From Sipunculus nudus (taxonomy: Eukaryota > Annelida > Sipuncula > Golfingiida > Sipunculidae): 64,000 nucleotides of DNA. Positions 1 through 11,258 of this stretch are shown piece after piece. Both the position numbers and the translations under genes were made by a program. Every line of letters begins with the position of its first letter. Within the stretch, counting starts at the first letter, position 1. Under the pieces are notes generated by a model that searched no databases, was not told where the DNA came from, and worked only from the letters and a program-made list of their open reading frames with translations. The stretch covers positions 57,415,429 to 57,479,428 of the forward strand of contig CM049312.1 of the NCBI GenBank assembly GCA_026874595.1, written 5' to 3'.

Positions 1-173
1 TTACATCTAGATTGGAGCCGACTTTTCAACAAGACTTTTTCTCTGTTCTCTTTGTTAACAGTGACGGTGGTCAGTTTTTGTAGTTTTTGGGCAGCACGTG
101 GCAGCATCAATGGAAGATGGGGCGAATCACTGTCACCCATAGAGAATTCTTCCTCAGAATTCGGAGGCGGTTC
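1..173 (-). CDS. kinase-like gene, exon 8 (C-terminal tail, partial)
   Basis: Opens after acceptor GTTTCAG in the phase left by exon 7 and stays open to base 1. It has an acidic Pro/Glu/Ser patch (EPPPNSEEEF), then a Leu/Arg/Lys-rich stretch. It lies outside the kinase fold and no domain is recognised. Confidence 0.7.
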
Positions 174-3100
174 CTGAAACATCAAGCAATCACGAAACAA
201 GAATAATGAGATATAAGTTTATTTTTGTAATAGCTCGAAATAAAGAAAATAAGTCCGCATCAGGAAGCATCAGATAATATTAATATGAAATATCAATTTA
301 ATTTTGGATGAATGAAGTTATGCAAAACCGTCATTCAAGTTAAAGAATATATAGATCTATAGTCTATGGCTGTAATATTGATAAATTGTTGGAGGTAGCT
401 TTACAGCGTATGCATTTTTAAGTGAAAGAATGGTGTTTTCCACTTACGAATTATAGCTTCCGAGCCCAGGTGTCTGAAGTAAAAAACATAAATGCTCGGA
501 TACAGCTCGAAGGGCCTTTATGATCAGAAAAATAAATAAATTTTTCATAATATAATACAGATGAACTTTTTATGAGATGGAAAGTGTATTTTTTTCTCAC
601 ATCATATATCTTGAAAGCTTCACCGGGCAAAAATCATGACAAGTACTATATAAACAATTTTATCGTTGTATTTCTGTAAGTCTCTTACATAGTGGAATGT
701 CGTCTTCTCCCGTCTGGAACCGGTCTTGCCCTTAACCCATGGGTCTCTTAATATTTCATTCGCTCTTGGTCTCTTGGAGGGGTCGAATTCTAACATTTTC
801 CGGACTAAAGTTGTCACTTCTGAGAAAGATAACATGGTAAATGGGTATAATTGCATATAAAAAGACTCGCCAAATGACTACAGTGTAAATATGTGCCGGT
901 AATGAATAGCCGAAAATTGTATCCATCCAGAAGAGAATTATCTGTATACATATTACACAGAAGCAAAGAACCAATGTTCTGATGAATGTTAAGTCATTCT
1001 GGTGGTATATAAAGCTGGTAGTACTCTTAGACAGGATAAACGTCCGTGTAAGCCGAAAACAATTATGCTCGATATATCAAAATTACGGGATTCTTCCCAG
1101 AAAAAAATATTAAGTTGCTAAAATATTGATTCATAATATGTTTTTTTTAAGTTTCTATAAAGACGGGGGGACCCAACGACTAATTAATCCCGGATCGGCA
1201 GCTATATATCTCCATTATACTAGTACCTTCATATCATATTATTTTATTACATGTCTGTTTCATTCGTACATAGATAAACACGTTGAAAGAAGGAATCGGG
1301 ATAGGAGGATTCCAAAAAAGTGCTTATGGAAATTTTGAGTCTTTGCGCATGATATACGCACCTGCTGAAAGCGTCTTGTGGAACCGCAGACGACACATCC
1401 GCTCAAGCATGCTGTCCACAGAAGATTCTTTGAACGGCACTGTCCCGTTAAGCATCACGTAAAGCACAATACCCCTGTAATAATAAGAATTATGGAAAAA
1501 GGGAGGAGAAGAAAGGACATGACACGTGTGCGTGTGGATGAGAGAGAGAGAGATAAGGGAGAGAGAGAGAGAGAGAACGGTAGGGTAGAAAGAACTGGTA
1601 GAAGATTATGAGGAAGAAAAAAATGCTGAATTTTTAAGTTTAAACTTTTTTTAGAATATGAAAAATATTGGCAAGAAATAACATGTTATAACGGGCAAAG
1701 AGTATACCTAAATTCGTTATATTTGACCTATGTTTTAGCGATAAAAAAATCCATTTAATCTTGGGAACTGTGATTGAAATAATTATTATGATTATGTCAC
1801 ACAGAAAATAAGAAAATTATTTTCCGTTCCATAGAAGTCTCTGGACACTTCGGACAATCACGGTATGACAGGCTTCCAAAAAATGTGACACGTTTTTTTA
1901 CTTTTTCACACTGATGCTGCTGTCTCCTGATTGTGGAAATGGCATTGATGTTAATGAACCTCCACCTTATCAATTTTATTTATGATAATTGCCTCCAGTA
2001 GGAGGGCATGCGTTTGTTTTGTGTGTGTGTGTTTGTGTGTCCACAACATAACTCGCGGACACATGAACGGAACCTCATGAAATATTCAGGGCATTTCCGG
2101 AATGGGCCAATTAAAAATCGATTAGATTTTAGTATTGATCCGGCACATGATTCGGATTCGAGGAATCCTCTAGGAATATTCACAAATGTGCAGTCACCTA
2201 TGCACGAATGAACCTAAGAATATTAGCCGAATATGTGAATGCAATCACGGTTTTGGGAGCATCCCACATAATGAACCCCCACATGGGGAAGGTTATCATT
2301 CCGTAGTATACATATTCTAGTTTTTTTTTTTTTTTTCTTTGAATACTTACAGACTCCAGATATCTGCCAGAAAGCTGTCATACTTTCTACCCATCAGCAC
2401 TTCCGGGGCAGCGTAGCCTAAGGTCGTATAAAAATCACGCAGCCAATGGCGTTTGTTTGGAACAACATTGGCAAAGCAGAATTCTGAAAACAAACAAGAA
2501 GTGTTACCGCATCACAGCATTATGGTTCGATTAATTTTTATAACGGTTGCTAAATAGGCGGGAATTATTCTATACGTTTAAAATTGTATAATCGCCTTTG
2601 TCTTACCAGATAACTTTGCATGGCGCTGAATATCAAGCTGAATATTGTTGCAACAGATGTCCCTGGAAATAAAAATAACTATATATAAGAAAGGAACAAA
2701 AATCGACAATAAAACAGTGGGAATCAAAAGATTAACATATTAGTTGATGATAAGTTACTTTTCACCTCAGTTGTAAAACAAAAGTTTATTGGAAGTTATC
2801 ACGCCCTCTGCTGCCATCTGTTGTTTGGTTATTGTACTACCTTTATTTACTTCAGAAGTGATTGACACATTTGATCTTTGTTAGCAATATGGTATTCAGT
2901 AATAACAACCGGACCTTTATTCTAGTAGTCGACAATTTTTTATGATTTTTAAAGAAGATCTTGTTGGTCATAGCATGATGTGATCCGAATAGATCAAACT
3001 GTTATGAAATGTGCTCTTTTCTTACACAAAATTTTATCCCATGAACCTCTTTACCTCAAAGTTTGATACCGAGTCAGAGGAGAAGTAAAATAGAGGTAAA

Positions 3101-6100
3101 TCCTCCTGTATCATATCAAGATCAAACGCTAACTTTCAATAGGGCCGGGTCTTATTATTTAAAAGATTAATGGCCTCACTGAGTTTCAGGATATTTTTAT
3201 CATGTTTGAGGGTTTCCGCAAACCCATGAGGAAAAGGTATTAGTGGGCGTTGCAAAAACAGAAGAAAAATAAACGTATCCACAAATTCTATTCAATTGTC
3301 AATGCGGCATCTTGTCACAAAATCTTCTCAGAATATCACCACAACATCAACAACAACAAAAAAAGAATGTTGTTAAAGATATGTCCTCCGTAGATGGCGG
3401 GGATACAACTTGCATAAGAACCATACCGATGCTGCAACCGCGGTTGTAATAATTAATCTCGAGTGAAATGTTAAGAACTTTCCACCTACAACATCACCCA
3501 CTTTTGTAATAAACAATATTAAATTTGCAACCATTATTGTAATGAATATTACAATAGTGACCGTTATTTACAATAGTGGTTGGCAAAAACGGGGCTTGAC
3601 AACCACCTGTAATAATTTTCAACATACCTGTGCACTACCCCGTGTCTGTGGCAGTGATTTAGCCCTTTACAGATCTGCGTGAAGATTTCTCTGGCCTGTG
3701 CTTCTGGAAGTCCGCCTCCGACCGAGCCATCAGCCGTTCCAGAGGTACGATCCACGTAGTCCTGTAGCGACCAATGGTCCCGGTACTCCGTGACCACGTA
3801 GTAATTGGCCTCGGTCTCAAACGCTTCGTGAAGGTATACCTGCGGAGGAAATAGAAGGATGTAAATTTTGTTATTACAGGATGTTATATTCTTGATATTC
3901 TGGCAACATTTTACAAATATACATACGTGCCACAAGGATCGTAATACTTAGAAATGATTACAGGTTTGCCTTTTCCGCAGAATAAAAATTGCCTTTCCTA
4001 CCCTGATATCATACTGTCCATTACACTTTGCTCAGTGTAAACCTGATTCTGCCAACCTACATGCCATCCTACATGCACACTTGATGTATAAAAGGACTGA
4101 ATGTTTTCAATAGCAACACTGTTAAATTAGAAACACCATAGTGCAGTGAAAAAAACCATAAAAATACGGGAAATGAGGGTCTAAATGCCGGAAAGTATAA
4201 GAAATAAAATACAATTTTTTTTATATAAAAATATAAGAAATATAGTGAGTCGACGGAAGAAAACCTGTTAAATATTTCGTTTTGTGTTATGCGTGTTACA
4301 AATTATCAGCTACTAATGTGGAAAACATCAAAGCTGTCAAGGTGTTCTTTCTCATGAAGTTTCATGTCTAAAATTTAATGTCTTACTAAATCATGTCAAT
4401 CCGCATTATGCATTTATAAACATATGCATATTTACATGTATATAAATATACACAGATATATATATATATAACAGAAAATATGAAATGATTACACGATACA
4501 AACCCTAATGGCCATGGTATGACATAGATTTTAACATTTATAATAATAACAATAAAATCTGTAAATAGGATTAATGTTATGTATTTGAGGTTATAAAATG
4601 ACATGAGGTGAAAGTTTAATTGCGATTTAAAAAAGTATCATAATGAATAAAATACACGAGCATAAAGGAACTATACAATGATTTTTATAGACATTTCATA
4701 CGGGTACCCATTGAGATCAAATTATAATATGCGCTGATATTAATACAGGTTGCCATTTTCAATATGTATACTGACCACGTGAGGATGATAAGGCAGTGCC
4801 CTCAAGGCCTTGACCTCTCTGGCCAGGTAGGTGAATACCTCTCTTGGGGCCTTGAACTTTCGAACACATTTTATCAGCACCTGTAATGAGAACGTTATAA
4901 ATATGGTTAATTAAAACAGAAATTCCAAATTTGAAACTGAAAAATTTAATACCTCGAGGGAACACGTTGCGTACCCCTGACTGCGATCAATGCAGCAGAA
5001 CAAATAGAAATACAGAAAAAAATCCAAACAGGAGACCATGTATGTGCTCCGTATGGCCTTAATCATATAACAATATATCTATCATTATATAATATCGCTT
5101 GCTTGCTGTATTCTTATATTTAGTTTTATAATCCCGAGTTATAAATGGGGATTTATATGTATTACAAAACGTGTACGTCATAAATATCAATTTATGTATA
5201 AATAGATCATGATCGTAATAAAATTACTTGAAGATGCACAGACATTTGCAATAATATGTGTATTATCTCACACTACTAGTGTATTTAGGCTGCATGCAAA
5301 AGTTTTCCTTCGAAACCACCCAGGCGCATGGACCTACGCTACCTCCATCTGGTTATTATGTTGTCAACTTGTTATAGTTTTGTGAATAAAGACTGCGTGA
5401 CCAGTGGCCGAAGTTGCGCATGAGCGACAATTCTAAAACTAAAAGATTCATGAAAGAATTAAGAAACACAGATAAGAACAAACAAAAGTTGAGTTCTCAA
5501 GCACCGCCCGCGTAAATGGTAATCCCATGCATCATTTTTTTTTAAATCTTATTTTCAATAGAAACTTACCAATTTCTGAGCTACAGCTTCAGCAATATCT
5601 TTCAAGAAGATAAAATAATACAATTTTGATAAGATTTTCTATGTTATGTAGTGCTTTTATACCTGTTTAGCAAAACAATTCTGTTATTATCATGTGTTTA
5701 CCTGATCATATGACATTTTTATCAAAACATACGAAAAGAAATCGCCTGCGCGCACTTAAAAAAGAAGTGCCTGAGAACCCATCCTTTTTGTGGCCTTAAA
5801 CACCGGGTTGAAGCTTGAACAATCGTGATTTATGAAGTGCGTGACCGCTACCAGGTGGCATATGCGCTAAGTTTGTATTTCACGCCACAAGTTTATCGCA
5901 CCCGATGTAATTTTATTTAGGGCCCAATCGAAACTTTGAAACTGGTTTCAGTTCCGGAAAACCGTTCACTTTAGTCCTATAGCTGCGAAACCAAAACTGG
6001 TTTTCGCTAAAACCGTCCACTCAATAATTATACTGGAATGATGGCGGCTTGGTCCAAAGTAGTGCAATTTTGTTATTTAGTTTATTAATTGATACTGTAA

Positions 6101-7478
6101 TCCCAATTAGTGTTAAATAAGCAATGATCGAGGTATGAAAAAAGTCTTCAGGAAGTGTTTTGAATTCAATATTCCCTACTTTTAGGCCCTGCATAGCTAA
6201 AGATGAGACGCAAGTATCCTGTATGTCCATATCATTTGACACGTGGATTTTTATTATAGGACACAGACAAACAGTCTGGTTTCATCATTATTTCAACATA
6301 AATTGGCCAGTCACAATAACTAATGCTCTCACTAGTTCTCAAATTGCCCAGCTAGGCATGGATCTCGGACAATATTTTCATCATTAATTCATTTCATTAA
6401 ATACATGTATTAACTTATGAACAATGTAATAAATCATGCATATTTTGTTTATTAAAGCCGAAACCGTCCACCATTAAATACAAGGCGAAACAATAAAGAA
6501 CTGGTTTTCCTGTAAGGCCAAAATAAAAAAAAAAGTATGGTTCTCATTCAGAAATCAATGGGGGCAGGCGGTTTTTTTATTTTTTATTTTTTTGTATGTT
6601 TCGATAAAAATGTCAAATGATAAGGGAAAAGCATGATAATAACAGATTTATTTTGCTAAACAAGTTAAAGTACTACATAACAAAGGAAAGTGTATGATTT
6701 TATCTTCTTGAAAGAAATGTCCGAGTGGCTGTAGTTCAAAATTGGTAACTTACTTTGGATAATTAAAATAAAAATTTTTGATGCGGGGGTTTAAAATTGA
6801 TGCGGGCGGTGCCTGAGAACCATACCTATTATTTTTTTTGGCCTAACCAAAACTGTTTTCGTATTTTCGAGTGGGGCTTTAAACTTGTGTACAGGATTAT
6901 CAAAGTATAAATAAGCAAACGGCTTCATAGTGAAATTTTGGCAAATTTACTACCATAAATTATATTTCAAGAAAAGACTATAGGCGTATTACTATAGTTC
7001 ATGTATATTTAACACACCCGGTTTGTGAACTGAGGAAATAAAAGATATAATAGCAGAGAGCCAGAAGACGGATCACGTTTCGATTTTACAGCAGCAGCCG
7101 TACAGCAGCCTACAACTTACAAGTGACATGCACCCATAAGCCAATATCCAGGTAGGCTTACGGGGACAGATTGACTTGGTTCTTTACCTTGTCATTCCTA
7201 ATCCGTGCGACCACCTCTCTGATCTTGTTATCACGAGCCAGTTTTTCCTGTGTGACGTGAGCCACCATCATCAGACTGTGGCCGTCTGAACTCACAGGGA
7301 ACCCGCCTTTTGGACTGTACCCTCTTTGTAAACATTCTGCAATCTCCAGCAAGTGACTCCCTCTGTTGGTCGATTCTAAAACCGTCCGTCTATCCAAGGG
7401 TCGACTTTGCACGGACGAGTTAGAGGATTGGCACGTTCTTACTGATCTTTGGGACCCGTTCCATCTTGAATCAGGCAT
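1..7478 (-). CDS. TSSK/CAMK-like protein kinase fold gene, probable pseudokinase; 3' end beyond the window
   Basis: Eight minus-strand exons join in phase: 7478-7188, 4880-4776, 3839-3628, 2662-2607, 2483-2351, 1474-1362, 819-689 and 173-1, all with GT donors and AG acceptors. They give at least 404 residues. Kinase landmarks appear in order: VLIK (Lys101), alpha-C Glu119 in REVKAL, HRD (202-204), YAAPEVL activation-segment end (245-251), DIWSLG (262-267), LYVMLNG and the KRPR region. The overall pattern, including FCFANV and YAAPEVL, resembles testis-specific serine kinases. Oddities: the glycine loop region (SSDGHSLMMV) lacks the GxGxxG pattern, the HRDxK lysine is Cys206, and DFG reads EFC (222-224). 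Catalytic activity is therefore doubtful; the fold is not. The start codon is the first ATG of the exon 1 frame. Exon 8 is Ser/acidic then basic and still open at base 1. An active CAMK kinase with unusual chemistry is the alternative. Confidence 0.85.
689..819 (-). CDS. kinase-like gene, exon 7 (end of kinase fold)
   Basis: Runs from acceptor TTCTCAG to donor GTAAGA. Encodes EVTTLVRKMLEFDPSKRPRA and then EILRDPWVKG, the standard C-terminal helices of a kinase domain. Ends in phase 0. Confidence 0.92.
1362..1474 (-). CDS. kinase-like gene, exon 6 (alpha-F/alpha-G)
   Basis: Runs from acceptor ATTACAG to donor GTGCGT. Encodes GIVLYVMLNGTVPF followed by KESSVDSMLERM, matching the GVVLYVMLCGSLPFDD region of TSSK-type kinases. 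Phase agrees with both neighbours. Confidence 0.9.
2351..2483 (-). CDS. kinase-like gene, exon 5 (activation segment)
   Basis: Runs from acceptor TTTTCAG to donor GTAAGT. Reads FCFANVV, then LGYAAPEVLMG and LADIWSL. The residue before FCF is Glu by joining G with AA across the intron, so the DFG position is EFC. The APE and alpha-F Asp are intact. Confidence 0.9.
2607..2662 (-). CDS. kinase-like gene, exon 4 (catalytic loop)
   Basis: A 56-base exon between TTTCCAG and GTAAGA. Encodes DICCNN followed by the beta strand IQLDIQRHAKLS. The catalytic Asp and the metal-binding Asn are kept, but the Lys of HRDxKxxN is Cys. The last base starts the Glu codon that replaces the DFG Asp. Confidence 0.9.
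3628..3839 (-). CDS. kinase-like gene, exon 3 (hinge to HRD)
   Basis: Runs from acceptor CCGCAG to donor GTATGT. Encodes VYLHEAFET, the hinge VVTEY, an inserted Gly/Ser-rich stretch (SVGGGLPEAQ), then CKGLNHCHRHGVVHR, the helix and start of the catalytic loop. It ends two bases into the Arg codon, and exon 4 completes it. Confidence 0.9.
3990..4250 (+). repeat. fragment of the AGCTCAGCTGAC repeat family
   Basis: Shares long stretches with 30825-31015, for example ACACTTTGCTCAGTGTAAAC and GTATAAGAAAT. It is therefore a dispersed-repeat fragment in a kinase intron, without its own ends. Confidence 0.6.
4776..4880 (-). CDS. kinase-like gene, exon 2 (VAIK lysine and alpha-C helix)
   Basis: Exactly 35 codons between acceptor ATTACAG and donor GTCAGT. 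Carries VLIK, the equivalent of the ATP-anchoring VAIK lysine, and REVKAL with the conserved alpha-C glutamate. FKAPRE matches the usual TSSK spacing between these two residues. Confidence 0.85.
5492..6821. repeat. large inverted repeat element in kinase intron 1
   Basis: Arm 5492-5751 recurs in reverse complement at 6562-6821. Shared outer ends read TTCTCAAGCACCGCCCGC and TTCTCAGGCACCGCCCGC, and shared inner stretches include TTATTATCATG and AAGAAGATAAAAT. The spacer is about 810 bases. A partial third copy of the outer end sits near 5770-5800. Arms are imperfect. Probably a foldback or long-TIR DNA element. Confidence 0.7.
7188..7478 (-). CDS. kinase-like gene, exon 1 (N-terminus)
   Basis: Encodes 97 residues from ATG at 7478. 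The exon ends at AAG before donor GTAAAG (7187-7182). It begins with a Ser-rich basic leader, then reaches the expected glycine-loop position, where only scattered glycines remain. Ends in phase 0 with RNDK, which joins VLIK of exon 2. A 5' untranslated exon further upstream cannot be excluded. Confidence 0.75.
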
Positions 7479-8204
7479 CTCAAACAGTTTTAAATTGCGT
7501 AGACTTTCATAAAAATGTAAGCATTATATAATAATGCATCGCTCATGCCGGCAACAACTACAGCTGTTCAGTACGCGAAAGCAGACGACGTAACGCCATG
7601 GTTACAATGACGTAGCCATTATATGCATCACGTGATGTAACGTTATAGACTTGAGCCCTCCTCCTAAAAGAAGGGCAGTTCGGAGGGGCATTTGCAAACG
7701 TTTTGATATTTTTTATTATTTGTATAACCATAATTAATCTTTTGTGTTGAGTACGTATATAATACATATGTATATTGACTACCGGTTTTGTATAAGCATA
7801 AAAACCGAATATTACCTCATATCTGGAATAATTTATATGGCAAATGTAAAATGTTATAGTAAATTAAGCTCTTTGTTAATTCTATAAACAATATAAAAAT
7901 GATGGAACTGATTTGAAGTACTCATTGCTCTTACTAACGATTTAATTAATATTAATTTTCCCCTTGCTTTGTCAGAAAAAGGCTTTTAAAATATCCGTTT
8001 ACATATGACACATCCGAGACCTAGGTATTTAAAATGTTTCAGTTTTTTTAATCAAGAAAACACACTTAGCTGACAACGAATATTTGCATCAGCCCATAGG
8101 CACTGCTGCTACTACTGTTTCTACTGCTGCTACAGATACTACTCCTGCTTATTAAAACTACTACTAACAATATTTTAACAGAAAATAATAAAAATTTTGT
8201 AATG

Positions 8205-8244
<40 letters not shown>

Positions 8245-8248
8245 TATT

Positions 8249-8282
<34 letters not shown>

Positions 8283-8321
8283 GTATTATTATTACTGATG
8301 ATGTTGTTTTAACTATTATTA

Positions 8322-8404
<83 letters not shown>

Positions 8405-8405
8405 T
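8205..8405. repeat. TAA/TTA trinucleotide microsatellites
   Basis: A run of ATA/TAA units turns into TTA units, giving a potential hairpin. An open frame of poly-Leu through it is a repeat artefact. Confidence 0.95.
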
Positions 8406-8507
8406 ATATGTTGTTCTTGTTGTTGTTGCCAGTGGCCGATCCAGAGATGCAACATCATTCATATTATCTATTTCTATTCCAAGTTATTTGTAATAAATTT
8501 TTATTTT

Positions 8508-8726
8508 GTATTTCTTTTTTATTCTCTACCAATTAAATTATTAATATATTCACATTTTATTACGTTCTTATTCATAAGTTGATTCTATTAATGAACAGCC
8601 CTGCAGAGTATCCAAAAATAATTGTTTTTATTCTCTAGAAATTAAATTATTAATTTATCCACATTTTTATTACGTTCTTATTCATAAGTTGATTATAATA
8701 ATGAACAGCCCTGCAGAGCATCCTAA
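8508..8726 (+). repeat. two-copy tandem duplication (about 117 bp unit)
   Basis: TTATTCATAAGTTGATT and GAACAGCCCTGCAGAG occur twice, about 117 bases apart, with matching flanks. Confidence 0.8.
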
Positions 8727-9338
8727 TTATGTTTCTACACTGCGGGAGGGAATCTTTCCGTTATCATACTATATAGTACAGCTGCTCGATCATAAAACCG
8801 AGAACCCCCCCCACCCCCACCCACCCACAGTTCAACATGCGACTTGAACATGCACATATCAATATTACCTCGAGGACTGTATTTAAATGATGATATTTTG
8901 CAAGTTTTAAACGTAGATGTGTTTTTTCACCATATAGATAACGTTCAACAATAGTTGTCAAACGATTGAATGTTTGGTTCTTCAAGTTAATTTCCAAATT
9001 TTGAAGAAATATAAATATTATAGTCGGCCACACGTTAACCCCAACCCTCTGAAGTTTGACCGCGTTATGCAAAGACATTTAAGAGAACAGTAGTTGAGGA
9101 ACAATAAATGAAAATCCTCATATTTTTAAGGTGCCTCGAAATGTCTTCTTTACATTGCATATTTGAACATTTTCTTAATATGGCAGGATGACAACCATAC
9201 CCTCCCCTGTGTACCTTTAATGAACTTTACAAATGATCATGGATTTAGGTTTTATTCATATAGATGAAATAAAATTAAATATTTCTATTTTTCATAGGCT
9301 TAAAATATATTACGTATACTGCAATAATTGAGTATATA

Positions 9339-9339
<1 letters not shown>

Positions 9340-9392
<53 letters not shown>
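9340..9392. repeat. TA dinucleotide repeat
   Basis: About 25 near-perfect TA units, followed at 9438-9452 by a poly-C run. Confidence 0.95.
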
Positions 9393-9400
<8 letters not shown>

Positions 9401-9823
9401 GCTTATTACCCATCATCCGCTCACCTAGGATATTTTACCCCCCCCCCCCCCCACTTTTATCGAATTCTGGATCCGCCACTGGTTGTTTTTGCTGTTGTAC
9501 GTTGTAACTTTGTTGGTTCGTTAACTGTTGTTGTTATTATTGTTGTTGTTGAATGCATCCAGAGTGTCTTGAGTGTGTAAAAAGCAGACCTGAGAAATGT
9601 CATTAATGTTTAATACCTGGTTTCTTTCAGGTAATCCGTGCAGTATGAGTAACATGACTCATACTTGTTTTGGTGGCGTCTGATATCAGCTGAAACATGA
9701 ACTGAGACGACACGTTAATCTTGTTGCATCATGTATCTTGTATGCGGATGTTCGTGAACCAATATGCAGAAGTCCGTCAACGATATATAATGTTTTAAAA
9801 GACATAATTGGCCGATAAAGTGA

Positions 9824-10128
9824 ATGCTACAGGATGGTTACGCTATTTTGTGGAACAGCCCTGGTTGTGGTAAACAAGTTTACACATGTTTAGGTGACGT
9901 CACTGGCGTACATGCACAACACATACAAGGAGATACACAGGGAAGCATGGAGGAAGATTCGCAGGGAGCTGTCATCTGGCAGAAATTTTTAGAAGATTTC
10001 TCGTCCGCCCACCCAGGACCGTTAGAGGACAATGATTCCCTCCCATTTCGATTGGTGACGTATTATTTGACAGAACCCGAGGCGGAAGCTGAGTGCCTGG
10101 ATTGGGCTTTGCAGTATCTGCGAGCTAA
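9824..10128 (+). CDS. PPM1F-like exon 1
   Basis: Begins at ATG 9824 and ends before GTGAGT. The second half (from [14 protein letters not shown]) matches the PPM1F/E N-terminal region, which supports the frame. The first 41 residues, before an in-frame ATG at 9947, are less typical and may be untranslated. Phase: two bases of an Asn codon. Confidence 0.85.
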
Positions 10129-10871
10129 GTGAGTATGCAAGTTAATCCTGTATTGGCTGTAACTCAACTTATACTATAGTCCGTTTCATCCCCTCATGTC
10201 CACCTGTTTTTTGCTATGAAAATTTTTATTAGGTATATTTCAAGGGAAACAATTATAGTGTAGAGGAGAGGATTACAGAACCTAATTTTCAACTAGGTAA
10301 CTAAATTCCAACCTTATGCCATATTTGAGTAACAGAATTTTCTGAAAATATGAGAAATCAGTCTACATTTTACAACATATCAGACCCACTTATGGCAGTC
10401 AAGGTCATTGGTCACATGCAAAAACAGCCTCAAATGACAGCTGCTGATTGGATAATCTCATGTAAACACTCTAAAAAATATAACCAGCTAAAACAAAGAT
10501 GGCTACTTATGGAGGGACACACAATATCTGCCAGATCATGATAAAGAAACTAAAATGTTGTGAAACATGAACGGGGGATTTATTGTAAGATTCTAAACTG
10601 CCATATTAGGTTGTCACTTCCATATGTTGTTTACTTGGAAAATATTGGAAAATATAAACTTTTAAGTAAATCATCTACAAAAAACAGGTGGACAGCAGGT
10701 GGTGAAATGGACTATAGTGACTCAGCCTAACATTATTTTGTGCAGATCAAATGATTTAATTTGAAGTCTTCTCCATGTAAGAGTGAAGTGCCCGATAATT
10801 TTGTTTAAATATGTAAATTCTCCATCACAGGGGCTGACTGAGCAGTGCTTACTAGCTTAACCCCCCCCCCC

Positions 10872-10919
<48 letters not shown>

Positions 10920-11211
10920 AACAAGTCTGCCTTCCACTTGTGATTATGACTGTATGCCCCTTGAAATCAGTGACTTGTTGCGCATTGAAGATAGACCACT
11001 GAGTTTCCCGCAATTGGCAGAGTTATAAAAAGAACAAGGTGTTGTTCACACATGTATTGGACTTAAATAACAAATGAAGGCAGAACATGTATGGTATATA
11101 TTACATTAAATGTGATTATGATGATCTCTGTTCATTTCAGTTACATACCTCACAGCAGGCTTCTTTCTGTTTACCTATCTGTCTGTCTGACTCTCTCTTT
11201 CTTTCTCTCTT

Positions 11212-11258
<47 letters not shown>

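Larger units (their letters stand above)
7479..9823. other. divergent intergenic region between the two genes
   Basis: About 2.3 kb between the two start codons. It holds AT-rich simple repeats, a two-copy tandem duplication at 8508-8726, a poly-C run near 9438 and no supported exon. Promoters for both genes should lie here or near it, but no convincing TATA box or initiator can be assigned. A possible acceptor (TTTCTTTCAG at 9620-9629) could belong to a 5' untranslated exon of the phosphatase. Confidence 0.5.

Noticed and set aside
8322-8582. Leu-rich 86-residue membrane peptide
   Set aside because: Translation of a TTA microsatellite.
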